Assembly (NCBI GenBank): GCA_001275005.1 | Contig: JWZX01001419.1 | Coordinates: 1 to 13,939, forward strand | Reading direction: 5' to 3' | From: Chrysochromulina tobinii | Lineage: Eukaryota; Haptophyta; Prymnesiales; Chrysochromulinaceae | Length of the DNA: 13,939 bases | Shown: positions 1 to 7,342 of the stretch, piece by piece | Numbering within the stretch: position 1 is the stretch's first letter | How the letters are laid out: every line of letters starts with the position of its first letter | Position numbers and translations under genes: made by a program | The notes under the pieces: model-generated | Told to the model about the DNA's origin: nothing | Database searches by the model: none | What the model saw: only the letters and a program-made list of their open reading frames with translations

Positions 1-591
1 CCGGTGAAGCGCGCCTCGCTGGCAGACATCGTGCAGCAGAGCGGCGCCGAGAGTGATTCCGGCAGGTCGAAAACGCCCTCAGATGGGGTTCGCGCCTTGG
101 ATATGCAGAAGTCGTGGCGCGACAAGTTCAGGGGCCGCTCCAAGAAGAGCGAGCCCGGCACCTCGACCTGGAGCGACAAGTCGTACCGCGCGGGCAACAC
201 GTCGACCTGGAGCGACAAGTCGTACCGCGCGGGCAACGTAGAGACCTTCCAGTCCACGGTCCTCAACTCCACTGTCGTGCCAGGCGTGAGTACGCATGAT
301 GAAAGGTCCACTGAGACCTACACGCCTGACAAGAATGCGCCGGAAACGATGCCCAACACGGCCGGCAGCGGTGCGGGCAGCTCGAGTGGCGCTGGTAGCT
401 CTAGTGGTGCTGGTGTGCTCGGCGCCACCATCACGCCCGATTCGTTGTCCCGAACTTTAGGGAACACTTTTGGGAACACCTTTGGGAACGTCTTCGGAGC
501 CACGCTCCTCACCACCTTCACGCCCGGCTCGGCCGCCTCCACGGCCGACAAGACCAAAGGAGGCGATGTCGATGATGAGACCATGGTTTAG
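1..591 (+). CDS. 3' end of a low-complexity Ser/Thr/Gly-rich protein (partial)
   Basis: The frame is open from base 1 to a TAG at 589-591 and has no start codon of its own. The GTG at base 4 is not a credible eukaryotic start, so this is the last exon, or part of it, of a gene that begins before the window. I do not recognise a family. The 196 visible residues are hydrophilic with no membrane segment. They include a basic stretch (RDKFRGRSKKSE, about residues 40-51), two tandem 13-residue copies of the type STWSDKSYRAGNT, a Gly-Ser run (GAGSSSGAGSSSGAG), and a short repeat of G-N-T/V-F. The tail is acidic (GGDVDDETMV). The in-frame repeats argue for a disordered C-terminal tail. KRAS and KKSE could be kinase sites, but this is weak. 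The coding call rests on the long open frame, in-frame repeats of 39 and 12 bases, and the same strand as the next gene. Confidence 0.55.
   Translation, partial: PVKRASLADIVQQSGAESDSGRSKTPSDGVRALDMQKSWRDKFRGRSKKSEPGTSTWSDKSYRAGNTSTWSDKSYRAGNVETFQSTVLNSTVVPGVSTHDERSTETYTPDKNAPETMPNTAGSGAGSSSGAGSSSGAGVLGATITPDSLSRTLGNTFGNTFGNVFGATLLTTFTPGSAASTADKTKGGDVDDETMV
163..237 (+). repeat. 39-bp tandem duplication inside the first gene
   Basis: Bases 163-201 are repeated at 202-237 with an offset of 39. The first 36 bases of the two copies are identical. Since 39 is divisible by three, the duplication adds 13 residues without a frameshift. Identity at synonymous positions means the duplication is recent or was homogenised. 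Confidence 0.9.
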
Positions 592-615
592 TTCCACGTA
601 ACCGAACGTCGGTGA

Positions 616-660
616 AGTTCTGAGCTGGCACTTGAGTTCTGAGCTGGCATGTGCCAGCTC
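616..660. repeat. 15-bp direct repeat overlapping a 9-bp inverted repeat
   Basis: AGTTCTGAGCTGGCA occurs at 616-630 and again, exactly, at 635-649. The second copy runs into GAGCTGGCA-TG-TGCCAGCTC at 641-660, a perfect 9-bp inverted repeat with a 2-base spacer. It lies 25-69 bases after the first gene's stop, so it could form a hairpin in that 3' UTR or be a paired protein-binding site. No function is proven. Confidence 0.75.
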
Positions 661-948
661 TGAGCATGTAACGAATCAGGGACCGCGCATATCATCGCAT
701 CGCATCTCCGAGGGGTTATGGCGTGTGCTACGCACGCTGACGGAGGCGATGTGGCACCGGCCGCATGCAAGGGACTCCCGGGGATGGCAGCCTGACTGAT
801 GAAAGCTCAGCAAAGTGCTCGCCTGGAGGCGACACAGGCTTGTTCATTGCACAACTGTGAACGGTATACTAGGGTGGTCGGGCGCGTGCCGAGGGAGGGG
901 ACACCCGCATGAACTGCCCCCGGGATTGCGAGGCAAGTTTGGAAGCGT

Positions 949-1024
949 CCGGATCCATACCATATGTACAGGCCGGAATCATACGCCGGAATCATACTAT
1001 GAAAGGCCGGATCCATACCATATG
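949..1024 (+). repeat. Four copies of a CCGGAWYCATAC motif upstream of the GH45 gene
   Basis: CCGGATCCATAC occurs at 949-960 and 1007-1018, each followed by CATATG. CCGGAATCATAC occurs at 973-984 and 986-997. The cluster lies about 250-320 bases before the GH45 start codon. Close spacing, same orientation and strong conservation in otherwise unstructured sequence suggest a cluster of binding sites for a regulator. A decayed minisatellite is the alternative. Confidence 0.55.
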
Positions 1025-1227
1025 AGGGCAACACAGGCGTGCAGTCCAGTACTACGGCGCCGTAGAGAGCCCCAACGTGAGTGGGTGCAGTGCAGGGTGC
1101 AGTGCGAGACTGGTCGGGTACAGTCGCAGTCGCGTGGTGTCGCCAAGCCCAAGGGTCGTTGTGTCGGTTCAGGAGGTGTGCATGTGCGGGGGAGGTTGCG
1201 TCCTGGGTAGGCGTTCGAACTTCTCGA

Positions 1228-1262
1228 CTTTTTTTCCTTTTTTGCAAAGGCTCCCCACACAG
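1228..1262 (+). promoter_or_regulatory. Pyrimidine tract with AGs just before the GH45 start codon
   Basis: Bases 1228-1243 are all pyrimidine, mostly T, and are followed by AG at 1248-1249 and 1261-1262. The second AG is 7 bases before the ATG at 1270. This is the layout of a 3' splice site. It could be the acceptor of a 5' UTR intron or of trans-splicing, or simply a T-rich core promoter element. No other intron in the window has such a T-rich tract, so the splice reading is uncertain. Confidence 0.35.
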
Positions 1263-1269
1263 GAACGCC

Positions 1270-3752
1270 ATGCCCAACAAGAAGAAGCCGACTGCGCCGA
1301 GTCGGTGTGCGGCTATCCTCGAGGATGACTCCGAACTCGACGACGACAAGGCGAACCTGGTCGACGACAGCGCTCCGGCGTACGCCGCGTTGCAACTCGG
1401 CAATACTCATGCTCACCGAGCGCCGGCGGCTGGCGTCACGCAGCTGCGACACAATATTGAGCTCGTCTCGTACCTTGTCCAAAGGCTTCCGCTTGGACTG
1501 CGTCTTGCAATCTTTGGTGGCCTCGGCTCGTTCCTGCTTATTTTCTTCGTCATTTTTGCAGCTGGTCTGCACCAGTTCCAGGCACAAGCACAGTCACCAC
1601 AGCCTCATCGGAGTTCATCTCACACGACTGTCCCCGATGTGTCCGCCGTCGCTCAGCAACGCCCGGCGAATGCGGCAAGCCACCCTCAACAGTATGCTCA
1701 TTCGCACGGACAAGCTCCCTCCGACGCCGCGCTCGTCTTGAACTCAGTCGAGTTCATCGAAATCGATGAGCCCTTCACGCCGCCGCCTCCACCTCCGCCG
1801 CCTCCGCCTCCGCCGCCGCTGCCCCCGCCCCCACAGCCAACCAACGACTTTCCCATAGTCGCCGGTGGCGTCGCCGGCTGGAGCGAGGGGCATACGACCC
1901 GGTACTGGGACTGCTGCAAGCCCACCTGCTCGTGGGCGAATAACGTACCGCTCGGAGCGACGCCATCGCGCTTCTGTGCGCGCGACGGTACCGAAGCCGT
2001 CAGCTCGGCCACTGATCGCCTCCGATGACCTCCGATGGCCTCTGATGGCCTCTGATGGCCTCTGAAGTGATGGCCTCCGATGGCCTCTGATGGCCTCTGA
2101 AGTGATGGCCTCTGATTGCAGGTGCCGAAGCCTTCAGCTCGGCCATGCCCTCCGCATGCCAACCCAATAAAAACGAGCTCGTCGGCGTGGCATGTGCTTA
2201 CACATGTGCGGCCGACGCGCCGTGGCGAGACGCGACCGATCCGTTGCTCTCGTACGGCTATGCTGCAGTGCCGGACAAGCGAGCATGTGGAGCCTGCTTC
2301 GAGTTCGAGTTCAGCGGCTCTGGCTACTACGACGCGACGCATGTGCAGCCCGGGCAGCCTGGGCAGCCGCCGCCCGATGAAACACGCGACGTCGGTTCGA
2401 TGCGCCTCCTAGGCAAGCGGATGATCGTCCAGGTGATGGCCTCTGATGACCTCTCTCATTAGGCAAGCTGATGATCGTCCAGGTGATGGCCTCTGATGAC
2501 CTCTCTCATTAGGCCAGCTGATGATCGTCCAGGTGATGGCCTCTGATGACCTCTCTCATGGACTCTCTCATGGACTCTCTAATGGCCTCTGATGGCTTCA
2601 GATGGTTGCTGGTGCCTATCTGATTGCGCCCCTCATCAGGCGTCCAATACGGGCTCGGACGTGCATGCAGGCCAATTCGACCTCTTGGTGCCTGCAGGCG
2701 AGTGGCAATTTCCCTTGATCTCCCTTGATGGCCTCTATGCATGCGGGCCTATTCGACCTCTTGGTGCCTGCAGGCGGCGTGGGCATCTACGACGCGTGCT
2801 CGGAGCAATGGAGCGTGCATGAGCGCCGCGTGCACCTCGGGGAGCAGTACGCTGAGTGCCTCGGACTGCCTCTGATGGCGTCGGTCTTGCCTCTGATTGC
2901 CTCTGATGGAGTTGGTCTGATTGGTCATCTGCCTCTAACTTCCTCTTACTGCCTCTGATTGCCTCTGATTGCATCTGATTGCATCTGATTGCATCTGATT
3001 GCCTTGATGGCCTCTGATTGCAGGTATGGCGGCATCTTGAGCACTTGCACTAATCAGCTTCGTCATCAGGACTCGCCGCCGCACCCCGCGTGCGCGCCCA
3101 GCAGCGCCGAGCATCGCTACGACAACGAGGCGTGCCATAACACGATCAAGGCGTGCGTCGCGAGCAAGTGTGTAGAACTCTTTGCTCCTTCACACCTCGC
3201 GCGGCTCCGTGAGGGCTGTGAATGGTTTGCGAACTGGTGCGACTCGATCCGAAGATGCGCCACTGATGACCTCTGATGACATCTGATGACCTCTGCTGAC
3301 AATGACATCTGAGGCCCTCTGATGACCATCTGATGACCTCTGATAACATTTGATGACCTCTGATGACCTCTGATGACATCTGATGACCTCTGATGACATC
3401 TGATGGTCTCTAGTGGGCCTCTGATGGCCTCATCTGATGACCTCCGAGTGCCTCTGATGCAGGGCTCTGATGGCCTCTGATGGCCTCTTTTGTACCTCTG
3501 ATGTACCTCTGATGTCCTCTGAAGCTCTGATGTCCTCTGATTGGCCCTGATTGACCCTGATTGACCCTGATTACGACCTAATTGGTCCATCCTTGCAGGT
3601 TCGAGGCGGCTAACGATCCAAAGATGCGCTGGCGGCGCGTACACTGCCCTGTGGGGATCTTCGCGGGCGGCATCCAAGGGGATGGCACGACACCGGCAGC
3701 GGCCCTGCTAGGCACCGCATCGACGATCATTGGTGCGAACACTGGGCGGTGA
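1270..3752 (+). CDS. Membrane-anchored GH45 endoglucanase, six exons, 508 residues
   Basis: Exons read from the sequence are 1270-1987, 2122-2432, 2640-2697, 2774-2846, 3024-3236 and 3599-3752 (TGA at 3750-3752). They join in frame at every junction. Residues 1-76 are a cytosol-like N-terminus with an acidic patch. Residues 77-99 are one hydrophobic segment preceded by Arg, fitting a type II anchor. Residues 171-190 are almost all proline. The catalytic domain starts near residue 205 with the GH45 signature TTRYWDCCKPTC. Known family residues are present: Asp214 (RYWD), Asp369 (GIYDAC) and Asp357 (QFDLLVP). Further family blocks are LSYGYAA, KRMIVQ, ASNTGSD, CEWFANW and VHCP. The enzyme should hydrolyse internal beta-1,4-glucan bonds with inversion, outside the cell or in the lumen. 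The usual CC-A-C block reads CGAC, and a late family cysteine seems absent, which could mean one lost disulfide. No carbohydrate-binding module is seen. The start is the only ATG upstream of the anchor in this frame. Confidence 0.9.
1988..2121 (+). other. GH45 intron 1 (134 nt) with exon-like 5' end
   Basis: GT at 1988, AG at 2120-2121. The join makes ARDG-AEAF in frame. The first 24 intron bases (1988-2011) match the first 24 bases of exon 2 (2122-2145) at 22 positions. The middle is a 10-bp-period array of TGATGGCCTC from about 2020 to 2117. Confidence 0.85.
2411..2560 (+). repeat. Three 50-bp tandem units carrying exon end, donor and acceptor
   Basis: Units at 2411-2460, 2461-2510 and 2511-2560 are nearly identical, with only three variable positions noted. 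Each contains CTCTCTCATT(A)G-like acceptor sequence across the unit boundary, a copy of the last 20 or so bases of exon 2 ending in GTCCAG, and a GTGATG donor. The first unit is the genuine exon end; the other two lie in intron 2. Confidence 0.9.
2433..2639 (+). other. GH45 intron 2 (207 nt)
   Basis: GT at 2433, AG at 2638-2639, phase 0. The join IVQ-ASNTGSD matches the GH45 family block. The intron begins inside a 50-bp tandem repeat that also contains the end of exon 2, so it holds two further copies of the exon end and donor (2461-2560). The rest is TGATGG/CTCTCATGGA-type repeat. Confidence 0.8.
2698..2773 (+). other. GH45 intron 3 (76 nt), GC-AG type, made of a duplicated exon
   Basis: The only donor that keeps the frame with a seamless join is GC at 2698-2699 (CAG|GCGAGT). 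The acceptor AG is at 2772-2773. Bases 2661-2700 and 2737-2776 are 37/40 identical at an offset of 76, exactly the intron length. The intron's 3' half is thus a copy of the exon before it. The join gives FDLLVPAGGVGIYDAC, the catalytic block of GH45. Confidence 0.85.
2847..3023 (+). other. GH45 intron 4 (177 nt)
   Basis: GT at 2847, AG at 3022-3023. The join makes GEQ-YGGI in frame. The 3' part (about 2945-3020) is an array of TGATTGCCTC and TGATTGCATC with period 10. Intron start and exon 5 start share only GTA clearly, so a boundary duplication is not well supported here. Confidence 0.8.
3237..3598 (+). other. GH45 intron 5 (362 nt), long 10-bp repeat array
   Basis: GT at 3237, AG at 3597-3598. 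The join gives CEWFANW-FEAANDP, matching the family's conserved Trp/Phe block. CGATCCGAAGATGCGC at 3245-3260 is a 15/16 copy of exon 6 bases 3614-3629. From about 3262 to 3590 the intron is almost entirely TGATGACCTC/TGATGACATC units (period 10), ending in TGATTGACCC units (period 11). Confidence 0.8.
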
Positions 3753-4513
3753 TCTGAGTCCGGAAAACCCCCGGATCTGAGACTTCGTGGAGAGTATTAG
3801 TAGAGTGCGCTTCATTTTATCTCTAATCATCGATTCCCGCATCCCGTAGTGTGTAGAAATGTGTGCGAAAATCATTAGAGTCCGCCGCTGCGCGTACGCT
3901 GCGCGCTGGCCCGCTGTTCCGCTCGCGTCGGCGCGCTCCTGCCGTGCGCTGCTCGAAGTCTATGCCGTCGAAGAACGAAGAGGGCAAGAGCCGTGGAAGT
4001 TGACTCTTGACAAGTTTTAGAGGACTGTCCACAAAAAGTGAGCTGAAGCTGTAGCGGAAACAATGACCACGAGACGAGATCCTGCTCCTGGATGGTATGA
4101 TGTATAACGGAAGCTTGACGTTTCAAGTGTTCCCTCTGGACCTAAACCAATCGTCTGGACATTTTTGTCCCACCATCACCGAACCCTGCCCGTACCGAAC
4201 CGTGTAAGTATGCTGTTCTATCCTACGGAGAACTGTAGACCGCTGTTGTCGCTGTATACACTGGTATACACACCCCGTTCTGGAGGCGGAACACACTCAG
4301 TCGTAAAATCAGGGTAAGCGGTACCAAGTCGTGGTCCCTGTGCTGCTGGAGCCGCGTCGCGCTTGCGCCTTGACGTACCGCCTACACCCAGAGAGATCTT
4401 CATGGACCCAGAGTGGCAAGACGGGCAGAAACAGGCTGACACCTGATTCACCCTCATCTCGTAAATCGCCGCGACGCCATGCTCTGCCTGACCCCCGGTA
4501 CACCCATGCCTCC
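3753..4513. other. Intergenic region between convergent genes
   Basis: These 761 bases separate the stop of the GH45 gene (+) from the stop of the channel gene (-) and must hold both 3' UTRs. I see no domain-bearing frame, RNA gene or mobile element. Small features only: GATCTGAG twice near 3751-3782 around TCCGG/CCGGA arms, and GTATACAC twice at 4254-4271. No clear AATAAA polyadenylation signal was seen near either stop. Confidence 0.65.
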
Positions 4514-7342
4514 CTATTCCTCTCCGAATGCCTCGCCTCGGCTGATTGGGCCGAGCTCGTCGGCAAACTTGGCGCACAGACCCTTCCACGCGCCGAGGCT
4601 GAGCCCAAACAGATGGCAGTGCGTCACTGCCTCCACGTACCTCTCAGACAGCACGGGCGCTTGCGGCCCATTGAAGGCGAGCATCTCGACGCCCACGGCA
4701 CCGTGACGGCCGACGATGAAGCCACGGCTGACGGGTTGCAGCTTCTCAAGTGCCGCATCGGATGATGAGATGGTGTCTACCTTGCCATCGCTCTGGTCGG
4801 CCGCGCCATCCGCCACAGCCACTATAAGGGCGTCGTGAGCGTCCTTGATGAGCATGACGGACCGCCGCCGCTGATTCGGAGTCGCAGGCGGTGACTTGGA
4901 CGGATCCGTCTCGCTGTACCGGGAGTGTTTGGGCGGCTCGCGCCCGCGGTGGACCCGGAGCTTGCCCACATCGACCAGGTAGAGCTGGACGGCGGGTGCG
5001 CCCTTGGTGATGACGGTGTCACTCTCGAGGAAGAGTTCGGGTTGGAGTACGAGGCAGATCTCAACGAGGGGGAAGAAGGTGAGGTTTCCGAGCGCGGGCA
5101 CATTGAGCAGGTGGTCACGATGCATCCATAGACCGAGGTCGCGGAGTAAAAAGGGCGGGAGCTCCTGGAGGAGATGCGCGTGCGAGATGCGTGGGTTGGA
5201 CGAGAGCACCCGGTAGTACGAGGCGATGCGCTTGGCCAGCATGTGCGGCAGCGGGTGATGCCTCATGTAGTGCTGCAGGTAGTCGGTCTGTGTCTGGAGC
5301 AGTTCCTCCTGGACGTCGCCCAGGCGCGCATACGATGAGATGAGACCGATGAGGTATGCGAACATCGAGGCCGCCACGAGCGCGAGCACTATGCAGAAGC
5401 CGGTCTCCCACGCGTTCTGCGGCCGCACGTCGCCAGACCCGATGCTCGCCATGTGGAAGAGAACAAAGTGGGCAGCGCGAAGGTACGACGTCCAAATGGT
5501 CACATGCGCCCAGTCCGCACGCTTCCAGGCGATGTCCTCGGTCATCCAATTGCGCCCGAGGGCGGAGAGGGGGAGCGTGTACGCATCGAAGAGGAACCAG
5601 CAGGCGAAAACGTGCGCGACGTAGATCCAGAAGCTCCAGGCACTCAAGAGGCGCGCCTGAGCCTTCGAGAGCCGAAGTTGAGGAGGCAGCCAGCCAAAGG
5701 CCACGCGGAAGTGCTCGAGGCAGCGCGAGCAGCGCAGCAAGCGCGGTAGGCGCAGCAGTGCGACGGCGAGCAGGATCGTCTTCGTATCACTCGTCGTCGC
5801 AAACCCGATCGGCGCCAAGGCTTCATATGGCAGTGTGGCGAGCACGTCCAGGCGCAGCTTAGCCTGGACATAGTGCGTGCGGATTGCCGCGTACGTGAGC
5901 TCGGACTTCATGAACCCATCGCGCCCGCGAGGGAGGAAGGGGAAGCAGTTGGCACGCAGCACCGAGTCGCACAGCAGGATCGCGTCGCAGGTCCATTGCG
6001 TCGCGAGCGCGGCCCACGCGCTGTCGACGCTCACCGGGCTACGCGGCCCGAAGGCGGCGATGATGAAGGGGATCGAGATCGCGAGATAGAAGGAGATCGC
6101 TGTCATCAACAGTTCCCACAGCTGCCGCGGCAGCGTCGAGGGTGGATAGACGTGATGGTAAGTCGCCGGATGCCGAACAGGGAGGACCGCATCGGTGGCG
6201 GGGGGGGGCACTTGCTCCTTGCTCGCCCGCCGCGACGACGGGCGCGAGGCGGGCGCCTCAACTGTTGGCGCCCACGACGGCGCCTCGACTGCTGGCGGCC
6301 GAGCAGAGGGCTCCGCTGCCGTCTGAGCGATGAGCTCCGCTGACGACTGTGGGATGAGCTCGACCCCAACGGTGCTTACCATTTTAGGCAACTCGACCCC
6401 AGCAGCGCTGACCGTCGGCGCTGAGCTCTCGACGTCCTCGGCACTGACACTCACGACTTGCGATAAGGGCGCCGAGCTGGGCGACCGCGGCCGACGCTCA
6501 AGACGACGCTTCCGGATGGCGAGACGGCCCGAGATTTGGACGGGCAAGATGAGGCGGGGCGCCGTGTCGCGGGCCTCGTCTAATTGCCCTCGTGATTGCC
6601 CTCCGAATTGCCCTGATTGCCCTGATGGCCCCGGCATGGCCTCGTCCGGAACGGCTTCCCGCACGATGCGTTCGTTGATAAATCGCTGGTTCGCACCCAT
6701 GGTGCGCACGAGCGACTCGAGCTTGGCAAGATACGCCGCGTCGTGATGCAGCCCGAAGAGCGCGCACGCCGCGTCGAGCTGCCGGCGCGTCAGTTGGATG
6801 ACGTGCGCCCGCGTCACCGCGCGCACCGAGGCATTGCGCGCGGTGCCTTGGAGAAAGAAGGAAACTTCCCCGAGCACCGCGCCGCTGCTTACGGTGGCGA
6901 CCACCTGCGACTTGGTGTGCTCGATCTGCTGCTTGGTGAAGCTCATCCTCTCGCCAAGGAGGTCTTCGGCTTTCTTGAGGCGCTGGACAGGCGTCGAGCG
7001 CACCTTGAGGCGGCCGCCGGTCGTGACGATCTCGAAGATGCCCTCGACGACGACGTACATGTCATACGTGCCTGTGTCGCCCTCGATCATCAGTAGCTCA
7101 CCCGGCGTGATGACGAGATCGCTCATCTCCTTGGTGATGTACCCGAGGACGGCCCGCGGCAAAAGGTCAGCAAGCTTCGTCTTGAGAAGCAACTCAAGGC
7201 GGATCGCCTTCGACGTCTCGAGCTGGAGCTGCGGCGGCAGCTTGCTCAACACGGCGTGATTCTTGCCGACGCCTCGGTAACCCGACCAGATGAGGTAGCG
7301 GACGACGCGATCCTGGAGCGCCGGCGGGACGGCATGGCTCGC
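4514..7342 (-). CDS. Channel exon 5: repeat 3 C-linker and CNBD; all of repeat 4
   Basis: The exon starts ASHAVPPALQDRVVRYL, a C-linker, and leads to the best CNBD of the four (7162-6749). That domain has PGELLMIEGD, MYVVVEG, GAVLGEVSFF and ARNASVRA, the layout of a nucleotide-binding cassette. A linker of about 200 residues (6700-6130) holds GQSGQF-type repeats, VGVEL twice, and SRRAS. Repeat 4 has S1 6109-6050, S2 near 5995-5935, S3 near 5845-5810, S4 (ALLRLPRLLRCSR) 5776-5708, S5 near 5650-5580, pore FHMASIGSGD and S6 5398-5333. Its C-linker is followed by a CNBD-like domain with a roughly 70-residue insert carrying RRRSV. A run of nine G on the + strand (6200-6208) lies in this exon; the frame is intact across it. 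Confidence 0.9.
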   Translation of the reverse strand, partial: ASHAVPPALQDRVVRYLIWSGYRGVGKNHAVLSKLPPQLQLETSKAIRLELLLKTKLADLLPRAVLGYITKEMSDLVITPGELLMIEGDTGTYDMYVVVEGIFEIVTTGGRLKVRSTPVQRLKKAEDLLGERMSFTKQQIEHTKSQVVATVSSGAVLGEVSFFLQGTARNASVRAVTRAHVIQLTRRQLDAACALFGLHHDAAYLAKLESLVRTMGANQRFINERIVREAVPDEAMPGPSGQSGQFGGQSRGQLDEARDTAPRLILPVQISGRLAIRKRRLERRPRSPSSAPLSQVVSVSAEDVESSAPTVSAAGVELPKMVSTVGVELIPQSSAELIAQTAAEPSARPPAVEAPSWAPTVEAPASRPSSRRASKEQVPPPATDAVLPVRHPATYHHVYPPSTLPRQLWELLMTAISFYLAISIPFIIAAFGPRSPVSVDSAWAALATQWTCDAILLCDSVLRANCFPFLPRGRDGFMKSELTYAAIRTHYVQAKLRLDVLATLPYEALAPIGFATTSDTKTILLAVALLRLPRLLRCSRCLEHFRVAFGWLPPQLRLSKAQARLLSAWSFWIYVAHVFACWFLFDAYTLPLSALGRNWMTEDIAWKRADWAHVTIWTSYLRAAHFVLFHMASIGSGDVRPQNAWETGFCIVLALVAASMFAYLIGLISSYARLGDVQEELLQTQTDYLQHYMRHHPLPHMLAKRIASYYRVLSSNPRISHAHLLQELPPFLLRDLGLWMHRDHLLNVPALGNLTFFPLVEICLVLQPELFLESDTVITKGAPAVQLYLVDVGKLRVHRGREPPKHSRYSETDPSKSPPATPNQRRRSVMLIKDAHDALIVAVADGAADQSDGKVDTISSSDAALEKLQPVSRGFIVGRHGAVGVEMLAFNGPQAPVLSERYVEAVTHCHLFGLSLGAWKGLCAKFADELGPISRGEAFGEE

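Larger units (their letters stand above)
592..1269. other. Intergenic region between the first gene and the GH45 gene
   Basis: This 678-bp spacer lies between two + strand genes and should hold the 3' flank of the first and the promoter and 5' UTR of the second. I see no convincing coding frame. The frames that happen to be open on both strands overlap each other and lack recognisable composition or domains. It holds direct and inverted repeats at 616-660, a four-copy 12-bp motif at 949-1018, and a pyrimidine tract at 1228-1243. I found no tRNA-like or rRNA-like sequence. Confidence 0.7.

Noticed and set aside
807-1587. Open frames on the - strand in the first spacer and GH45 exon 1
   Set aside because: They overlap a supported + strand exon or repeat-rich spacer, have no recognisable domain, and no second line of evidence.
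1988-2145. Mobile element with target-site duplication inserted as intron 1
   Set aside because: The duplicated flank is long and imperfect (22/24), other introns have 13-40 bp duplications of differing layout, and no terminal inverted repeats or transposase are seen. Tandem duplication fits better, though an introner-type insertion is not excluded.
2020-3590. CRISPR-like array
   Set aside because: The repeats are about 10 bp, contiguous and without spacers, and lie in introns of a eukaryotic gene.
3117-3677. Long open frame on the - strand across GH45 intron 5, giving repeated IRGHQRSSDV-type protein
   Set aside because: It is the antisense reading of a 10-bp repeat. A period of 10 cycles through all three frames every 30 bases without a stop, so it stays open by composition. 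The + strand reading has real GH45 exons on both sides.
4218-4608. Two overlapping - strand frames at the 3' end of the channel gene
   Set aside because: They overlap the channel's C-terminal codons in other frames, with Arg/Ser/Gly-rich sequence typical of shadow frames.
6200-6208. Run of nine G as a possible sequencing frameshift
   Set aside because: The frame is correct on both sides: the repeat 3 CNBD upstream and repeat 4 S1 downstream are in the same frame, so no shift is needed.
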